NCBI GenBank assembly: GCA_963783105.1
Contig: CAWAMI010000005.1
Span: 124,001-188,000, forward strand
Direction: 5' to 3'
Source of the DNA: JAVEDQ01 sp963783105
Lineage (GTDB): Bacteria; Actinomycetota; Actinomycetes; Frankiales; Frankiaceae
DNA: 64,000 nt
Every line of letters begins with the position of its first letter. The first letter of the stretch is position 1. Position numbers and translations under genes: made by a program. The notes beneath the pieces were generated by a model, which was not told where the DNA came from, made no database searches, and saw only the letters and a list, made by a program, of their open reading frames with translations. Below are positions 44,696 through 53,278 of the stretch, piece after piece.

Positions 44696-47065
44696 TCAGG
44701 TCGACAGCGACCCGCCGTGCCGGTCGATCGGTTCGCACCCGGGCGGCTGCGGCGGGCGGGGGAGCAGCGGCTTCTTCTCCTTGATCGTGAGGACGAGGGG
44801 TTCCTTCGCCGTCACGACCACGTCCTCGCCCGCGTGCTTGATCGTCATCTCCGCGTTCTCGCCGTCGTGCACCGAGTACGTCACCTGGGTGTGCTCGACC
44901 TCGACGCGCAGCCGCGCGCCGCGCCACCGCAGCCCGAAGCTCAGCCGGGTGATGCCGTCCGGCAGGTGCGGGTCGAAGGAGAGCTCGCGGCCGTAGTCGC
45001 GCAGGCCGCCGAAGCCGGAGACCAGCGCGATCCAGGCGCCGGCCAGCGACGCCATGTGCAGTCCGTCGCGGCTGTTGTGGTGGATGTCGCGGAGGTCGAT
45101 GAGCGCCGCCTCGTACGCGTAGTCGTGCGCGAGTTCGAGGTGGCCGGTCTCGGCGGCGAGCACCGCCTGGATGCAGGCCGACAGCGACGAGTCCCGCACG
45201 TTGCGGCGCTCGTAGTAGTCGAGGTTGCGGGCCTTCTGCTCGTCGGTGAACTGGTCCCCGAACCAGTACATGGCCATCACCATGTCGGCCTGTTTGATGA
45301 CCTGGCGGCGGTAGAGCTCGAAGTACGGCGCGTTCAGCAGCAGCGGGTAGTGCCCGCGGTAGGCCTCGAAGTTCCACTCGGGCAGGCTGGTGAACCCGTC
45401 GCACTGCTCGTGCACGCCGAGTTCCTCGTTGTACGGGATGTGCGCCGCCTTGGCGGCGTCCCGCCAGGCGGCCGTCTCCTCGTTCGTCACCCCGAACTCG
45501 GAGGCCTTGTCCCAGTGCCGGTGGGCGGCCTCGGCGGCGCCGCGGAGGTTGGCCGCCGCGGCCATGTTGGTGAACAGGTTGTCGCGCACGACCGCCGTGT
45601 ACTCGTCGGGCCCGGTGACCCCGACGATGTGCCAGGCGCCGTCCGCGTCGTGGTGCCCGAGCGACATCCACAGCCGCGCCGTCTCGACCAACAGCTCGAG
45701 GCCGGTCTCCTCCTCGAAGACCATGTCGCCGGTGTTGTCGACGTAGCGCTGCACGGCGATGGCGATGTCGGCGTTGATGTGGAACGCCGCGGTGCCGGCC
45801 GGCCAGTAGCCGGAGCACTCCTGCCCGCGGATGGTGCGCCAGGGGAAGGCCGCGCCCTCCAGGTTCAGCGTGTCGGCTCGCTCCTTGGCGAGGTCGATCG
45901 TCGATTGCCGCCAGCGCAGGGCGTCCGCTGCGGCCTGCGGCAGGGTGTGGATCAGCACCGGCAGCACGTAGGCCTCGGTGTCCCAGAACGTGTGGCCGTC
46001 GTAGCCGGGTCCGGTGAGGCCCTTGCCCGGGATGCAGCGGCGCTCCGCGCGGGCGCCGGCCTGCAGGACGTGGAACAGCCCGAAGCGCACGGCCTGCTGG
46101 ATCTCGGCGTCGCCGTCGATCTCGACGTCCGCGACGTCCCAGAAGTCCTCGAGGTACTTGCGCTGCTCCTCCATCAGGCCCTCGAACCCGGAGTAGCGGG
46201 CGCCGGTCAGGGCGGCGGCGACCTGGTCGCGCAGGGCGGGCTCGGTGCGCATGCTGGACCAGCCGTAGGCGAGCAGCTTGACGACGCGCAACTTCTCGCC
46301 GGCCTTCAGGCTCGCGACGATCGTGGTGCGGGCCCAGTCCTTGCGGGCCTCCGTCTCGACCTCGACCCGCCGGGGCCCCTCGACGAGGTGCTCCATGCCG
46401 GCGGCGACGAGCAGATCGCTCTCCTTGGTCTGGTGGATCAGCGTCGCGCCGCGCTCGAAGTGGCTGCGGTCCTGCGCCACCAGGGGGTTCTTCAGGGACG
46501 ACGCCACCCGCGGGTCCCCGCTGCGCTTGGGCAGCGCCTCGTTGGCCACCAGCTCCGACTGCAGGATGAGCCGGACGTCGTTGTCGATCGCCTCGACCTC
46601 GTACTCGATGGCCGCGACCGCCCGCTGGGTGAACGACACCATGCGGGTCGTCCGGATGCGGATGCGCTTGCCGGCGGGGGACTCCCACTCCATCGTCCGG
46701 ATGAGCGCGCCGGCCTTCATGTCCAGGACGCGCTCGTGCGAGTCGAGCGTGCCGTACCGGATGTCCAGCGGCTCGTCGTCCACCAGCAGCCGCATGAGCT
46801 TGCCGTTGGTGACGTTGACGACCGTCTGCCCGGACTCGGGGTAGCCGTAGCCCGCCTCGGCGTAGGGGAGGGGCCGGAGTTCGTAGAAGGAGTTGAGGTA
46901 GCTCCCGGGCATGCCGTGCGGATCGCCCTCGTCGAGGTTCCCGCGCAGGCCGATGTGGCCGTTGGAGACGGTGAACAGCGATTCCGACTGGGCGATGAGC
47001 CCGAGGTCGAGTCGCGTTTCCCGGATGCGCCACGGTTCGACCGGGAAGAGTTGCTGCTCGATCAC
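44696..47065 (-). CDS. Glycoside hydrolase family 65 phosphorylase (trehalose/maltose/kojibiose type)
   Basis: A 789-aa protein from GTG 47065. GH65 layout: N-terminal beta-sandwich (FTVSNGHIGLRGNLDEGDPH), linker, (alpha/alpha)6 barrel and C-terminal beta domain. The barrel holds GYDGHTFWDTEAYVLP and the general acid E488 in GVTGPDEYTA. HHNSRDGLHMASLAGAW lies in the phosphate-binding region. It would phosphorolyse an alpha-glucosidic disaccharide with inversion to beta-glucose-1-phosphate. The beta-phosphoglucomutase gene 37 bases upstream makes glucose-6-phosphate from that product. Trehalose is the likeliest substrate in actinobacteria; kojibiose, maltose and nigerose cannot be excluded. 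Confidence 0.92.
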   Translation of the reverse strand: MIEQQLFPVEPWRIRETRLDLGLIAQSESLFTVSNGHIGLRGNLDEGDPHGMPGSYLNSFYELRPLPYAEAGYGYPESGQTVVNVTNGKLMRLLVDDEPLDIRYGTLDSHERVLDMKAGALIRTMEWESPAGKRIRIRTTRMVSFTQRAVAAIEYEVEAIDNDVRLILQSELVANEALPKRSGDPRVASSLKNPLVAQDRSHFERGATLIHQTKESDLLVAAGMEHLVEGPRRVEVETEARKDWARTTIVASLKAGEKLRVVKLLAYGWSSMRTEPALRDQVAAALTGARYSGFEGLMEEQRKYLEDFWDVADVEIDGDAEIQQAVRFGLFHVLQAGARAERRCIPGKGLTGPGYDGHTFWDTEAYVLPVLIHTLPQAAADALRWRQSTIDLAKERADTLNLEGAAFPWRTIRGQECSGYWPAGTAAFHINADIAIAVQRYVDNTGDMVFEEETGLELLVETARLWMSLGHHDADGAWHIVGVTGPDEYTAVVRDNLFTNMAAAANLRGAAEAAHRHWDKASEFGVTNEETAAWRDAAKAAHIPYNEELGVHEQCDGFTSLPEWNFEAYRGHYPLLLNAPYFELYRRQVIKQADMVMAMYWFGDQFTDEQKARNLDYYERRNVRDSSLSACIQAVLAAETGHLELAHDYAYEAALIDLRDIHHNSRDGLHMASLAGAWIALVSGFGGLRDYGRELSFDPHLPDGITRLSFGLRWRGARLRVEVEHTQVTYSVHDGENAEMTIKHAGEDVVVTAKEPLVLTIKEKKPLLPRPPQPPGCEPIDRHGGSLST

Positions 47066-47102
47066 AGGCCGTCCTCGCTCAGGAAGGGTCGGTCGGCGCC
47101 CG

Positions 47103-47867
47103 TCATGAGGCGTCCTCCGGCGAGCTGCCCAGAAGTTCCTGCAGGTCGGACACGACGACGTCCGCGCCGTGTTCCCGCAGCGCGTCCGCCTGACCGACCC
47201 GGTCGACCCCGATCACGCAGCCGAACTCGCCGTTCCGCCCGGCCTCGACGCCGGCGAGCGCGTCCTCGAACACCGCCGCCTGCCCGGGCTCGACACCGAG
47301 CCGTCGCGCTCCCAGCAGGAAGGTGTCGGGCGCGGGTTTGCCCTTCAGGTCCTGCTCCTTCAACGTGTTGCCGTCGACCCGTTCCTCGATGAACTCGCCC
47401 AGCCCGGTCACCTCGAGCACCTGTTGGGTGTTGGCGCTGGAGGAGACGACGGCGCGACGGAGGCCGGCGTCCCGGGCCGCCTCCAGGTACCGGCGCGAGC
47501 CCTCGAAGACCGTCACGCCGTCGGATTCGATGTGCTTCAGCAGCGCCTGGTTCTTGCGGGTGCCCAGGCCGTGGATCGTCTCCGCGTCCGGGTCGTCGTC
47601 GTCGCTCCCCTCGGGAAGCTCGATGCCGCGGCTCTCGAGGAAGTCGCGGACCCCGTTCGCGCGGGGCTTGCCGTCGACGTAGTCCTGGTAGTCGCTCTGG
47701 GAATCGAAGGGGACGAACTCGTCCCCGGTCTTCTCCGCGCGCGCTTTCAGGAACTGGTCGAACATCTCCTTCCACGCCGCGTTGTGCACCGCCGCGGTGT
47801 CGGTCAGTACGCCGTCGAGGTCGAACAGCAGCGCGGTGATGCCGTCCGGTAGTCCCAGCGAGCTGCT
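47103..47867 (-). CDS. pgmB: Beta-phosphoglucomutase (HAD family)
   Basis: About 254 aa. ATG 47867 is preferred to ATG 47879, which sits directly on the AGG. HAD motif I is LLFDLDGVLTDTAAVH (nucleophile D17, acid/base D19), the cap domain has SQSDYQDYVDGKPRANGVRD, motif II SSSANTQQVL, motif III GKPAPDTFLLGA and motif IV AVFEDALAGVEAG. The pairing with GH65 supports conversion of beta-glucose-1-phosphate to glucose-6-phosphate. Confidence 0.92.
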   Translation of the reverse strand, partial: SSSLGLPDGITALLFDLDGVLTDTAAVHNAAWKEMFDQFLKARAEKTGDEFVPFDSQSDYQDYVDGKPRANGVRDFLESRGIELPEGSDDDDPDAETIHGLGTRKNQALLKHIESDGVTVFEGSRRYLEAARDAGLRRAVVSSSANTQQVLEVTGLGEFIEERVDGNTLKEQDLKGKPAPDTFLLGARRLGVEPGQAAVFEDALAGVEAGRNGEFGCVIGVDRVGQADALREHGADVVVSDLQELLGSSPEDAS

Positions 47868-47957
47868 CATTCGCGTCATCCTGCCGTGTCGGTTGCTGCG
47901 ATCGTGTTACGACGAGAGGTCGGCTCGGGGACGGCGGACAGCCGGTGCCCGACCGGA

Positions 47958-47969
47958 ACACCTGTCCGG
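47958..47969. promoter_or_regulatory. ACACCTGTCCGG motif upstream of the beta-PGM/GH65 operon
   Basis: A 12-base match, in inverse orientation, to CCGGACAGGTGT at 52432-52443 upstream of HMG-CoA reductase. It lies about 91-102 bases upstream of the beta-PGM start, a similar distance as the other copy from its gene. Confidence 0.35.
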
Positions 47970-48034
47970 TGCCGTTGTACCAGCAGGTGGGAGGGGCTCC
48001 CGACGCCCCCCATCCCGGCAGCGCGCCACCGGGG

Positions 48035-49579
48035 TCATCCGTCCCTTTCCCTCAGCAGGTCGGCGGCACGCTCGCCGATCATCATCGTGGTGATCACCGG
48101 GTTCACGGTCGGCATGCTCGGGAAGACCGAGCCGTCGATCACGCGCAGGCCCCGCACGTCACGGACGCGCAGCGACGGGTCGACGACGACCAGCGGGTCG
48201 GACAGCGAGCCCATCCGGCAGGTGCCGCTCGGGTGGTAGACGGTGTGCGCCACCGACCGGGCGTAGGCGGAGAGCTCGTCGTCGCTGACGACGTCGGGGC
48301 CGGGCGCGACCTCCCGCGCGATCCAGCGGGCCAGCGGATTCGTGGCGGCGATCCTTCGGGCGATCTTCATGCCGTCGACGAGGACGCCCTCGTCGTAGCC
48401 GTCGTCGACGAAGTAGCGGAAGTCGAGCGCGGGTTTCTCGTCGGGGTCCGGGCTCGTCAGATAGAGCCGTCCGGACGTCCGGGGCTTGGGGATGTTCGGC
48501 GTCATGCTCAGGCCGTGTTCCGGTGCGACGTAGCCGAGCCGGCCGGTGTTGAGCGTCCACGGAACGGTCCCGAAGTGGAACATCAGGTCCGGGGACGCCA
48601 GCGTCGGGTCCCGGCGGACGAACAGGCCGGCGTCGAAATCCATCACGCCCCGCCCGGGCAGCGGACCGGTCGCCTCCCAGATGATCACCGACTCGGGGTG
48701 GTCGATCAGGTGCTCGCCCACGCCCGGCACGTCGGCGACGACCGGGATCCCGAAGGCGGACAGCTGCGCGGCGGGCCCCACACCCGAAAGCAGCAGCAGC
48801 CGGGGGGTGTCGATCGAGCCCGCGCACAGCAACACCTCGCGCCCGGCGCGGACGGTCGCCGTGCTCCCGTCGGCGCGTCGTGTCTGCACGCCGGTCGCGC
48901 GGCGCTCGTCGTCGAACTCGATGCGCACCGCCCGTGTCTCGAACTCGATCGTCAGGTTGGGCCGGGAGCCCATGACGTCGTGCAGGTAGGCCACGGACGC
49001 CGACGAGCGGCGGCCGTCCTCCGGGTGGTAGCCGAGGCTGAAGAAGCCCACGCCGTCGGCGAACGGCGCCGCGTTGAAGTCGTCGACGATCGGCACGTCG
49101 AGTGCCGCGTGGGCTGCCTGCAGGAAGTCGGCGGCGACCTGGTTGCGGTCCTTGTCGGCGACGGGCACGACGTTGGCCTGCACCCGCATCGCGTAGGGCA
49201 GGAAGCTCGCGGCGTCCCACCCCTCGGCGCCCAGCGCGGCCCACTCGTCGAGGTCGCTCGGCAGCGGAAGAAAACTGATCATCGTGTTGTGCGACGAGCA
49301 GCCGCCGAGCACGCGGGCCCGGCTGTGCCGGATGAAGGAGTTGCCCCGCGGCTGCTCGACGGTGCCGTAGTCGTAGTCGAGCGGCCCCTCGAGCAGCGAC
49401 ATCCAGTTCTTCAGCAGCAGGACCGAGTCGTTGCCCTGGTCACTCGGACCGCCCTCGATGACGCAGACCCGGACTCCCGCGTCCTCGCTCAGGCGGGCGG
49501 CCAGCACGCAGCCGGCGGTGCCGCCGCCGACGATGACGTAGTCGTAGGTGCCGACGATGTCGTAGTCGTACGTGCTCAT
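48035..49579 (-). CDS. GMC-family FAD-dependent alcohol oxidoreductase
   Basis: A 514-aa flavoprotein from ATG 49579. FAD motif VIVGGGTAGCVLAARLSED, PROSITE-like GMC signatures ARVLGGCSSHNTM and GSIDTPRLLLLSGVG, and the active-site His in YHPSGTCRMG with Asn in TVNPVITT. The N-terminus contains a tandem duplication, YDYDIVG at 4-10 and YDYVIVG at 12-18, encoded by a 24-bp repeat. It oxidises an alcohol to an aldehyde or ketone. It follows the aldehyde dehydrogenase gene with a 4-bp overlap (49576-49579), so the pair could take an alcohol to an acid (choline/betaine-like or glycol). Confidence 0.9.
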   Translation of the reverse strand: MSTYDYDIVGTYDYVIVGGGTAGCVLAARLSEDAGVRVCVIEGGPSDQGNDSVLLLKNWMSLLEGPLDYDYGTVEQPRGNSFIRHSRARVLGGCSSHNTMISFLPLPSDLDEWAALGAEGWDAASFLPYAMRVQANVVPVADKDRNQVAADFLQAAHAALDVPIVDDFNAAPFADGVGFFSLGYHPEDGRRSSASVAYLHDVMGSRPNLTIEFETRAVRIEFDDERRATGVQTRRADGSTATVRAGREVLLCAGSIDTPRLLLLSGVGPAAQLSAFGIPVVADVPGVGEHLIDHPESVIIWEATGPLPGRGVMDFDAGLFVRRDPTLASPDLMFHFGTVPWTLNTGRLGYVAPEHGLSMTPNIPKPRTSGRLYLTSPDPDEKPALDFRYFVDDGYDEGVLVDGMKIARRIAATNPLARWIAREVAPGPDVVSDDELSAYARSVAHTVYHPSGTCRMGSLSDPLVVVDPSLRVRDVRGLRVIDGSVFPSMPTVNPVITTMMIGERAADLLRERDG

Positions 49580-51018
49580 CCGGGCAGGGGCAGACTGATG
49601 TTCTGCAGCTCTGTGAACAGCTCGACCGTGTGCCGGCCGCCGACGCGGCCGGTGCCGCTGGCGGTTCCCGCCGCACCGCCGGCGGGCAGCTGGCTCTCCC
49701 AGTAGTTCGTGGTCTCGTTGATCGCCACACTGCCCATCCGGACGCGCTCCGCGTAGGCGAGCCCGGCGGACAGGTCGCGGGTGAAGATCGCCGCGGCGAG
49801 GCCGTAGGCGGAGGCGTTGGTGCGGACGATCGCGTCCTCGAGCCCGTCGATCTCGGCGACCGGCGCGACGGGGCCGAACGTCTCCTCGTTGGCGACGGCG
49901 GCCTCGCGGGGGACGCCGTCGAGGATCGTCGGCTGCCAGTACAGGTCGGTGGGGAAGCCGCCGGCCCGCTTGCCGCCGCTGACCAGCGTCGCGCCGCGGT
50001 CGAGGGCGTCGGCGACGTGCGCGTCCATCTTGGCGGCGACCGGCTCGTTGTTCAGCGGCCCCATCGTGGTCGTGTCCTCGAACGGGTCGCCGAGCCGGAT
50101 CTGCTGCTCGGTCGCTTCGCGGAGTCTCTCCACGTAGGCCTCGCGCACCTCGCGCGCGACGAGGATCTGCTCGGCCGCGGTGCAGGACTGCCCGGCGCAC
50201 AGGAACGCCCCCATGAGGGTCGCCTCGACTGCCGCATCGAGGTCGGCGTCGGCGAGGACGACGAGGGGACCGTTGCCGCCCATCTCGAGCAGCTGCGCCT
50301 TCCCGGCGGCCCGGGCGCTGACCTTCAACCCGGTCGCGGTCGACCCGATGAAGGCGACCGCCTGCGACAGGGGGTTGGCGACGATCTCGTCGCCGACGAC
50401 CGGACCGGGGCCGAGGACGAGATTGAAGACGCCGGGCGGGAAGTCGGCCTCGACGAAGCACTCGGCGAGCAGGGTCGAGCACCAGGCCGTGCTGGGCGCC
50501 GGGACCCAGACGACCGCGTTGCCGGCGGCGAGCGCCGGCGCGACGATCTCGCTCGGCATCGTGTACGGCCAGTTCCACGGCGACACGCAGGCCACCACGC
50601 CACGGGGGCGCCGCACGAGCAGGGCCCGCCGGTTCGGCGCCGCGGCGACGCCGATGGAACCCTCGATCCGTACACCGTCCTCGGCGGCGAGGCGGAGCAG
50701 GGTGAGCAGCTCGTCGACCTCGTCGGAGCTCTCGGTCAGCGGCTTGCCCTGGTCGAGGGTGCAGGTGCGGACCAGCTCGGCCCGCTTCGACTCGACGACG
50801 TCGGCGACGCGGTGCAGCTTGGCGGACCGGTCGAACGGCGAGAGCCGGCCCCAGGCCTGCGCTGCCTCGGACGCGGCGCGCAGCGCGTCCTGGGCGTCCT
50901 CGCGGCCGCCGTCGGGGAGGCTGCCGATCGTCTCGCCGGTGGCGGGGCTGGTCGCCTCCGACGTGGCGCCGGAACGGGCGTCGCGCCATTCCCCGGCGAC
51001 GAACATCTGCGCGCTCAC
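49576..51018 (-). CDS. NAD(P)-dependent aldehyde dehydrogenase
   Basis: About 480 aa from GTG 51018 (VSAQMFVAGEWRD); the frame extends to 51081, but that part overlaps an upstream repeat array. ALDH features: VACVSPWNWPYTMPSE, GSTATGLKV, catalytic Glu E245 in LLEMGGNGP and Cys C279 in CAGQSCTAAE, and EETFGPVAPVAE. It oxidises an aldehyde, probably the product of the GMC enzyme. First gene of that operon. Confidence 0.9.
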   Translation of the reverse strand: MSAQMFVAGEWRDARSGATSEATSPATGETIGSLPDGGREDAQDALRAASEAAQAWGRLSPFDRSAKLHRVADVVESKRAELVRTCTLDQGKPLTESSDEVDELLTLLRLAAEDGVRIEGSIGVAAAPNRRALLVRRPRGVVACVSPWNWPYTMPSEIVAPALAAGNAVVWVPAPSTAWCSTLLAECFVEADFPPGVFNLVLGPGPVVGDEIVANPLSQAVAFIGSTATGLKVSARAAGKAQLLEMGGNGPLVVLADADLDAAVEATLMGAFLCAGQSCTAAEQILVAREVREAYVERLREATEQQIRLGDPFEDTTTMGPLNNEPVAAKMDAHVADALDRGATLVSGGKRAGGFPTDLYWQPTILDGVPREAAVANEETFGPVAPVAEIDGLEDAIVRTNASAYGLAAAIFTRDLSAGLAYAERVRMGSVAINETTNYWESQLPAGGAAGTASGTGRVGGRHTVELFTELQNISLPLPG

Positions 51019-51064
51019 GCGGTTGCCGCTCCCGTCTGCTCGCCGTCGGGCCCCGGGAGCAGTT

Positions 51065-51103
51065 TCACCGAACAGTGTCACCGAACAGTGTCAGCGAACA
51101 GCG
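51065..51103. promoter_or_regulatory. Three 13-bp direct repeats upstream of the ALDH-GMC operon
   Basis: TCACCGAACAGTG at 51065-51077, an identical copy at 51078-51090 and TCAGCGAACAGCG at 51091-51103. On the coding strand the unit reads CACTGTTCGGTGA. Exact head-to-tail spacing of 13 bp suggests an iterated regulator site about 50-85 bases before the start codon. Confidence 0.6.
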
Positions 51104-51133
51104 TCACCCCCGCGTGATCCACAGGGGAGGCGA

Positions 51134-52327
51134 CTACTTGCGGTTCCGGCCGTACGTGTCGTGGCTGGTCACCCAGTCGCCCGCGACGACGGCGGCGCCG
51201 AGCGAGGTCTCGCCGGCGAGCACGACGCCGGCGCAGATCTCGGCGAACTTGTTCACCTTGCCCTTGCCGACGCAGCCCAGCATCTCCAGGCACTCCCGCT
51301 GGGTGGCGAGGCTCGTCCCGCCCCCGTAGGTGGCGACGATCAGCGCCGGCAGGGTGATCGACCAGTAGTAGTCGCCGTTCTCGAGGAGTTCGGCGTAGAC
51401 GACGCCGGCGTGCGACTCGGAGATGTTGGCGGCGTCCTGCCCCGTGGCGATGAAGATGGCCGTCAGCCCGTTGGCCGCGTGGCTGCCGTTGTTGGCGCCG
51501 CCGACGAGGAAGGCGCCGGCGGTCGAGATCTGCCTCGCCCGGTACAGCGTGCGGGTGTCGGTGTGCATGAGCCGCTGCAACACGTCGTTCTTGACCGTCG
51601 CCTCGGCGACCACGCGCCGGCCGCGGGTCAGGAGCATGTTGATCCGGCTGTGCTTCTTGTCCGTGTCCATGTTCCCGGACAGGATGAAGTGCGGGCGGTC
51701 GGGGTGGTTCGCCTGAATCCACTCGCAGGCCGCCAGGGTGGCCTTGCCGGTCATGTTCTGGCCCGCTGCGTCGCCGGTCGTGTAGTTGAGGCGCAGGTAC
51801 CGCAACGGCCCGATCTGGTACTGACCGATGTAGGTGAGCTTCCCGGACCTCGTGGTGCTCTCCGCCTCGGCCCGGATCTCGTCGGTGTGCGCGTCGACCC
51901 AGGCGCCGAACTCCCGGGCCTGCAGCGCGTCGTCGAAGACGAAGACCGGCGCCCGTTGCATCTGGTCGTCGACGACCGTCGTCTTCACGCCGCCGCACTC
52001 GGACAGCAGCCGCATGCCGCGGTTGTAGCTGGCGATGAGCGTGCCCTCGGTGGTGGCCATCGGGACGAAGAACTCGCCCTGCGCGTGCTCGCCGTTGATG
52101 AGCAGGGGACCGGCGATCCCGAGCGGGACCTGCGCGGCCCCCACGAAGTTTTCGACGTTGCCGGGCAGCACCTCTGGGTCGAACGAGTACGAGCCGACGT
52201 GGTGCAGGTCGCTGCCGGTCTGTTCGCGGACGAAGGTTCGCCGCGCCTCGGCGGCCGCCGGTGTGTAGTCGTTCTCGGGGTCCCGAGGGATGCGCTTGCG
52301 GCCGGTTGCTGGCGTCGTTTCGGTCAT
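51134..52327 (-). CDS. Hydroxymethylglutaryl-CoA reductase (class I, NADPH)
   Basis: A 397-aa stand-alone catalytic domain without the eukaryotic membrane anchor. Motifs: FVPMATTEGTLIASYNRG with catalytic E94, DAAGQNMTG, the Lys-bearing GNMDTDKKHS, the dinucleotide-binding GQDAANISESH, GTSLATQRECLEMLG and the C-terminal His in WVTSHDTYGRN. It reduces HMG-CoA to mevalonate. No other mevalonate-pathway gene is in the window, so either the pathway is encoded elsewhere or the enzyme serves another purpose. Confidence 0.9.
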   Translation of the reverse strand: MTETTPATGRKRIPRDPENDYTPAAAEARRTFVREQTGSDLHHVGSYSFDPEVLPGNVENFVGAAQVPLGIAGPLLINGEHAQGEFFVPMATTEGTLIASYNRGMRLLSECGGVKTTVVDDQMQRAPVFVFDDALQAREFGAWVDAHTDEIRAEAESTTRSGKLTYIGQYQIGPLRYLRLNYTTGDAAGQNMTGKATLAACEWIQANHPDRPHFILSGNMDTDKKHSRINMLLTRGRRVVAEATVKNDVLQRLMHTDTRTLYRARQISTAGAFLVGGANNGSHAANGLTAIFIATGQDAANISESHAGVVYAELLENGDYYWSITLPALIVATYGGGTSLATQRECLEMLGCVGKGKVNKFAEICAGVVLAGETSLGAAVVAGDWVTSHDTYGRNRK

Positions 52328-52431
52328 GGTCGTCCTTCGCTCGCAGCAGCCCCGAACGGGCGCTATCTGCCCCGGTTCCCGTGGCGCAACCTAGCGCCTG
52401 CTCGGGTGGTCCGAACAGGGTGCGGCCACGC

Positions 52432-52443
52432 CCGGACAGGTGT
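52432..52443. promoter_or_regulatory. CCGGACAGGTGT motif upstream of HMG-CoA reductase
   Basis: Matches the inverse of 47958-47969. A related palindrome, ACACCTG-TT-CAGGTGT, lies at 52475-52490, overlapping the end of the next gene, and may be a terminator or a further site. Confidence 0.35.
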
Positions 52444-52482
52444 GCGGCTGACGCGGAAGCCCTCTCGGCGGTCAACACCTGT

Positions 52483-53169
52483 TCAGGTGTGCCGCTCCGC
52501 GGCGTCCTTGCCCGCCCGCAGCAGGAGCTCGATCGAGTCGGAGTAGACCGCGTCGCAGCCGTCGTCCCGCACCCGCCGGAGGACGTCGTCGGTCTGCACG
52601 TCCCAGCCGAAGGCGAACAGCCCGGCGTCGTGCGTCATCGCGACCCGGGCCGGCGTCCACTCCGGCTCCCGGAGGTTGAGCGCGTCGATGCCCTCGTCCG
52701 CGAGGAGCCGGACCAGAGGTTCGGTGGCGCGACCGCGCAGCCTCGTCGAATTGGCCAGGCGGACGCGGGACGACAGCGCGCGACAGCGGCGCAGCGCGGG
52801 AACCTCGGCGCACAACCACAGGCGTTCGGTCGCGCCGACGGCGTCGGCGGCGGCGAGCACGGGTTCCTCGGCGTCGCTGCCCTTCAGGTCGAGGCTGAGC
52901 GCGTAGTCCGTGCCGAACTCGGCGTAGAGGTCGGGCAGCGAGGGCAGCCAGCTCGGTAGCTCGGCCGCGCGCATCTCGCGGATCCGCCGGCGCCGGCCCC
53001 CCTGCCAGAGCACCTCGTCGTGCACCAGCACCGGGACGTCGTCCGCCGTGAGCCAGACGTCCGACTCGAGCGCCCGGACGCCCGATTCGAGGGCTCGGCG
53101 GAACGCGGGGAGGGTGTTCTCCCGCTGGCCCGGCTCGGGGGCGCCGCGGTGGGCGAAGGCGAACCTCAC
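52483..53169 (-). CDS. Glycerophosphodiester phosphodiesterase
   Basis: A 228-aa GDPD TIM barrel from GTG 53169. HRGAPEPGQRENTLPAF with the catalytic His and the metal-binding ENT, then LESDVWLTADDVPVLVHDE with the E-x-D metal pair and the second catalytic His. It cleaves glycerophosphodiesters to glycerol-3-phosphate and an alcohol. It lacks a signal peptide, so is cytoplasmic. Confidence 0.88.
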   Translation of the reverse strand: MRFAFAHRGAPEPGQRENTLPAFRRALESGVRALESDVWLTADDVPVLVHDEVLWQGGRRRRIREMRAAELPSWLPSLPDLYAEFGTDYALSLDLKGSDAEEPVLAAADAVGATERLWLCAEVPALRRCRALSSRVRLANSTRLRGRATEPLVRLLADEGIDALNLREPEWTPARVAMTHDAGLFAFGWDVQTDDVLRRVRDDGCDAVYSDSIELLLRAGKDAAERHT

Positions 53170-53181
53170 GACGACGGTCCG

Positions 53182-53257
53182 GCAACGAGGAAGATCATGA
53201 TCCGGCGTGTCGTGCTCCGACGAGCCGCGGGGTGATCTTCCTCGTTGCTCGTGATCA
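53182..53257. repeat. Intergenic palindromic element, copy 2
   Basis: GCAACGAGGAAGATCA (53182-53197) and TGATCTTCCTCGTTGC (53233-53248) are perfect inverse copies. The right side continues TCGTGATCA to 53257, matching the arm of the element at 32170. The centre contains GGCGTGTCG, as in copy 1. It sits between the glycerophosphodiesterase start and the stop of the phosphatase gene. Confidence 0.7.
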
Positions 53258-53278
53258 TGCGGGCCCGGCCGCAGGAGG

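Noticed and set aside
44475..47033. Long alternative minus-strand frame across the GH65 gene
   Set aside because: It is Arg/Pro-rich with no motif, whereas the frame 44696-47065 has complete GH65 signatures.
48035..50989. A single 984-aa protein spanning the GMC oxidase and the region above it
   Set aside because: Upstream of 49579 the frame is Arg/Gly-rich shadow of the aldehyde dehydrogenase gene, which is a clear gene in another frame.
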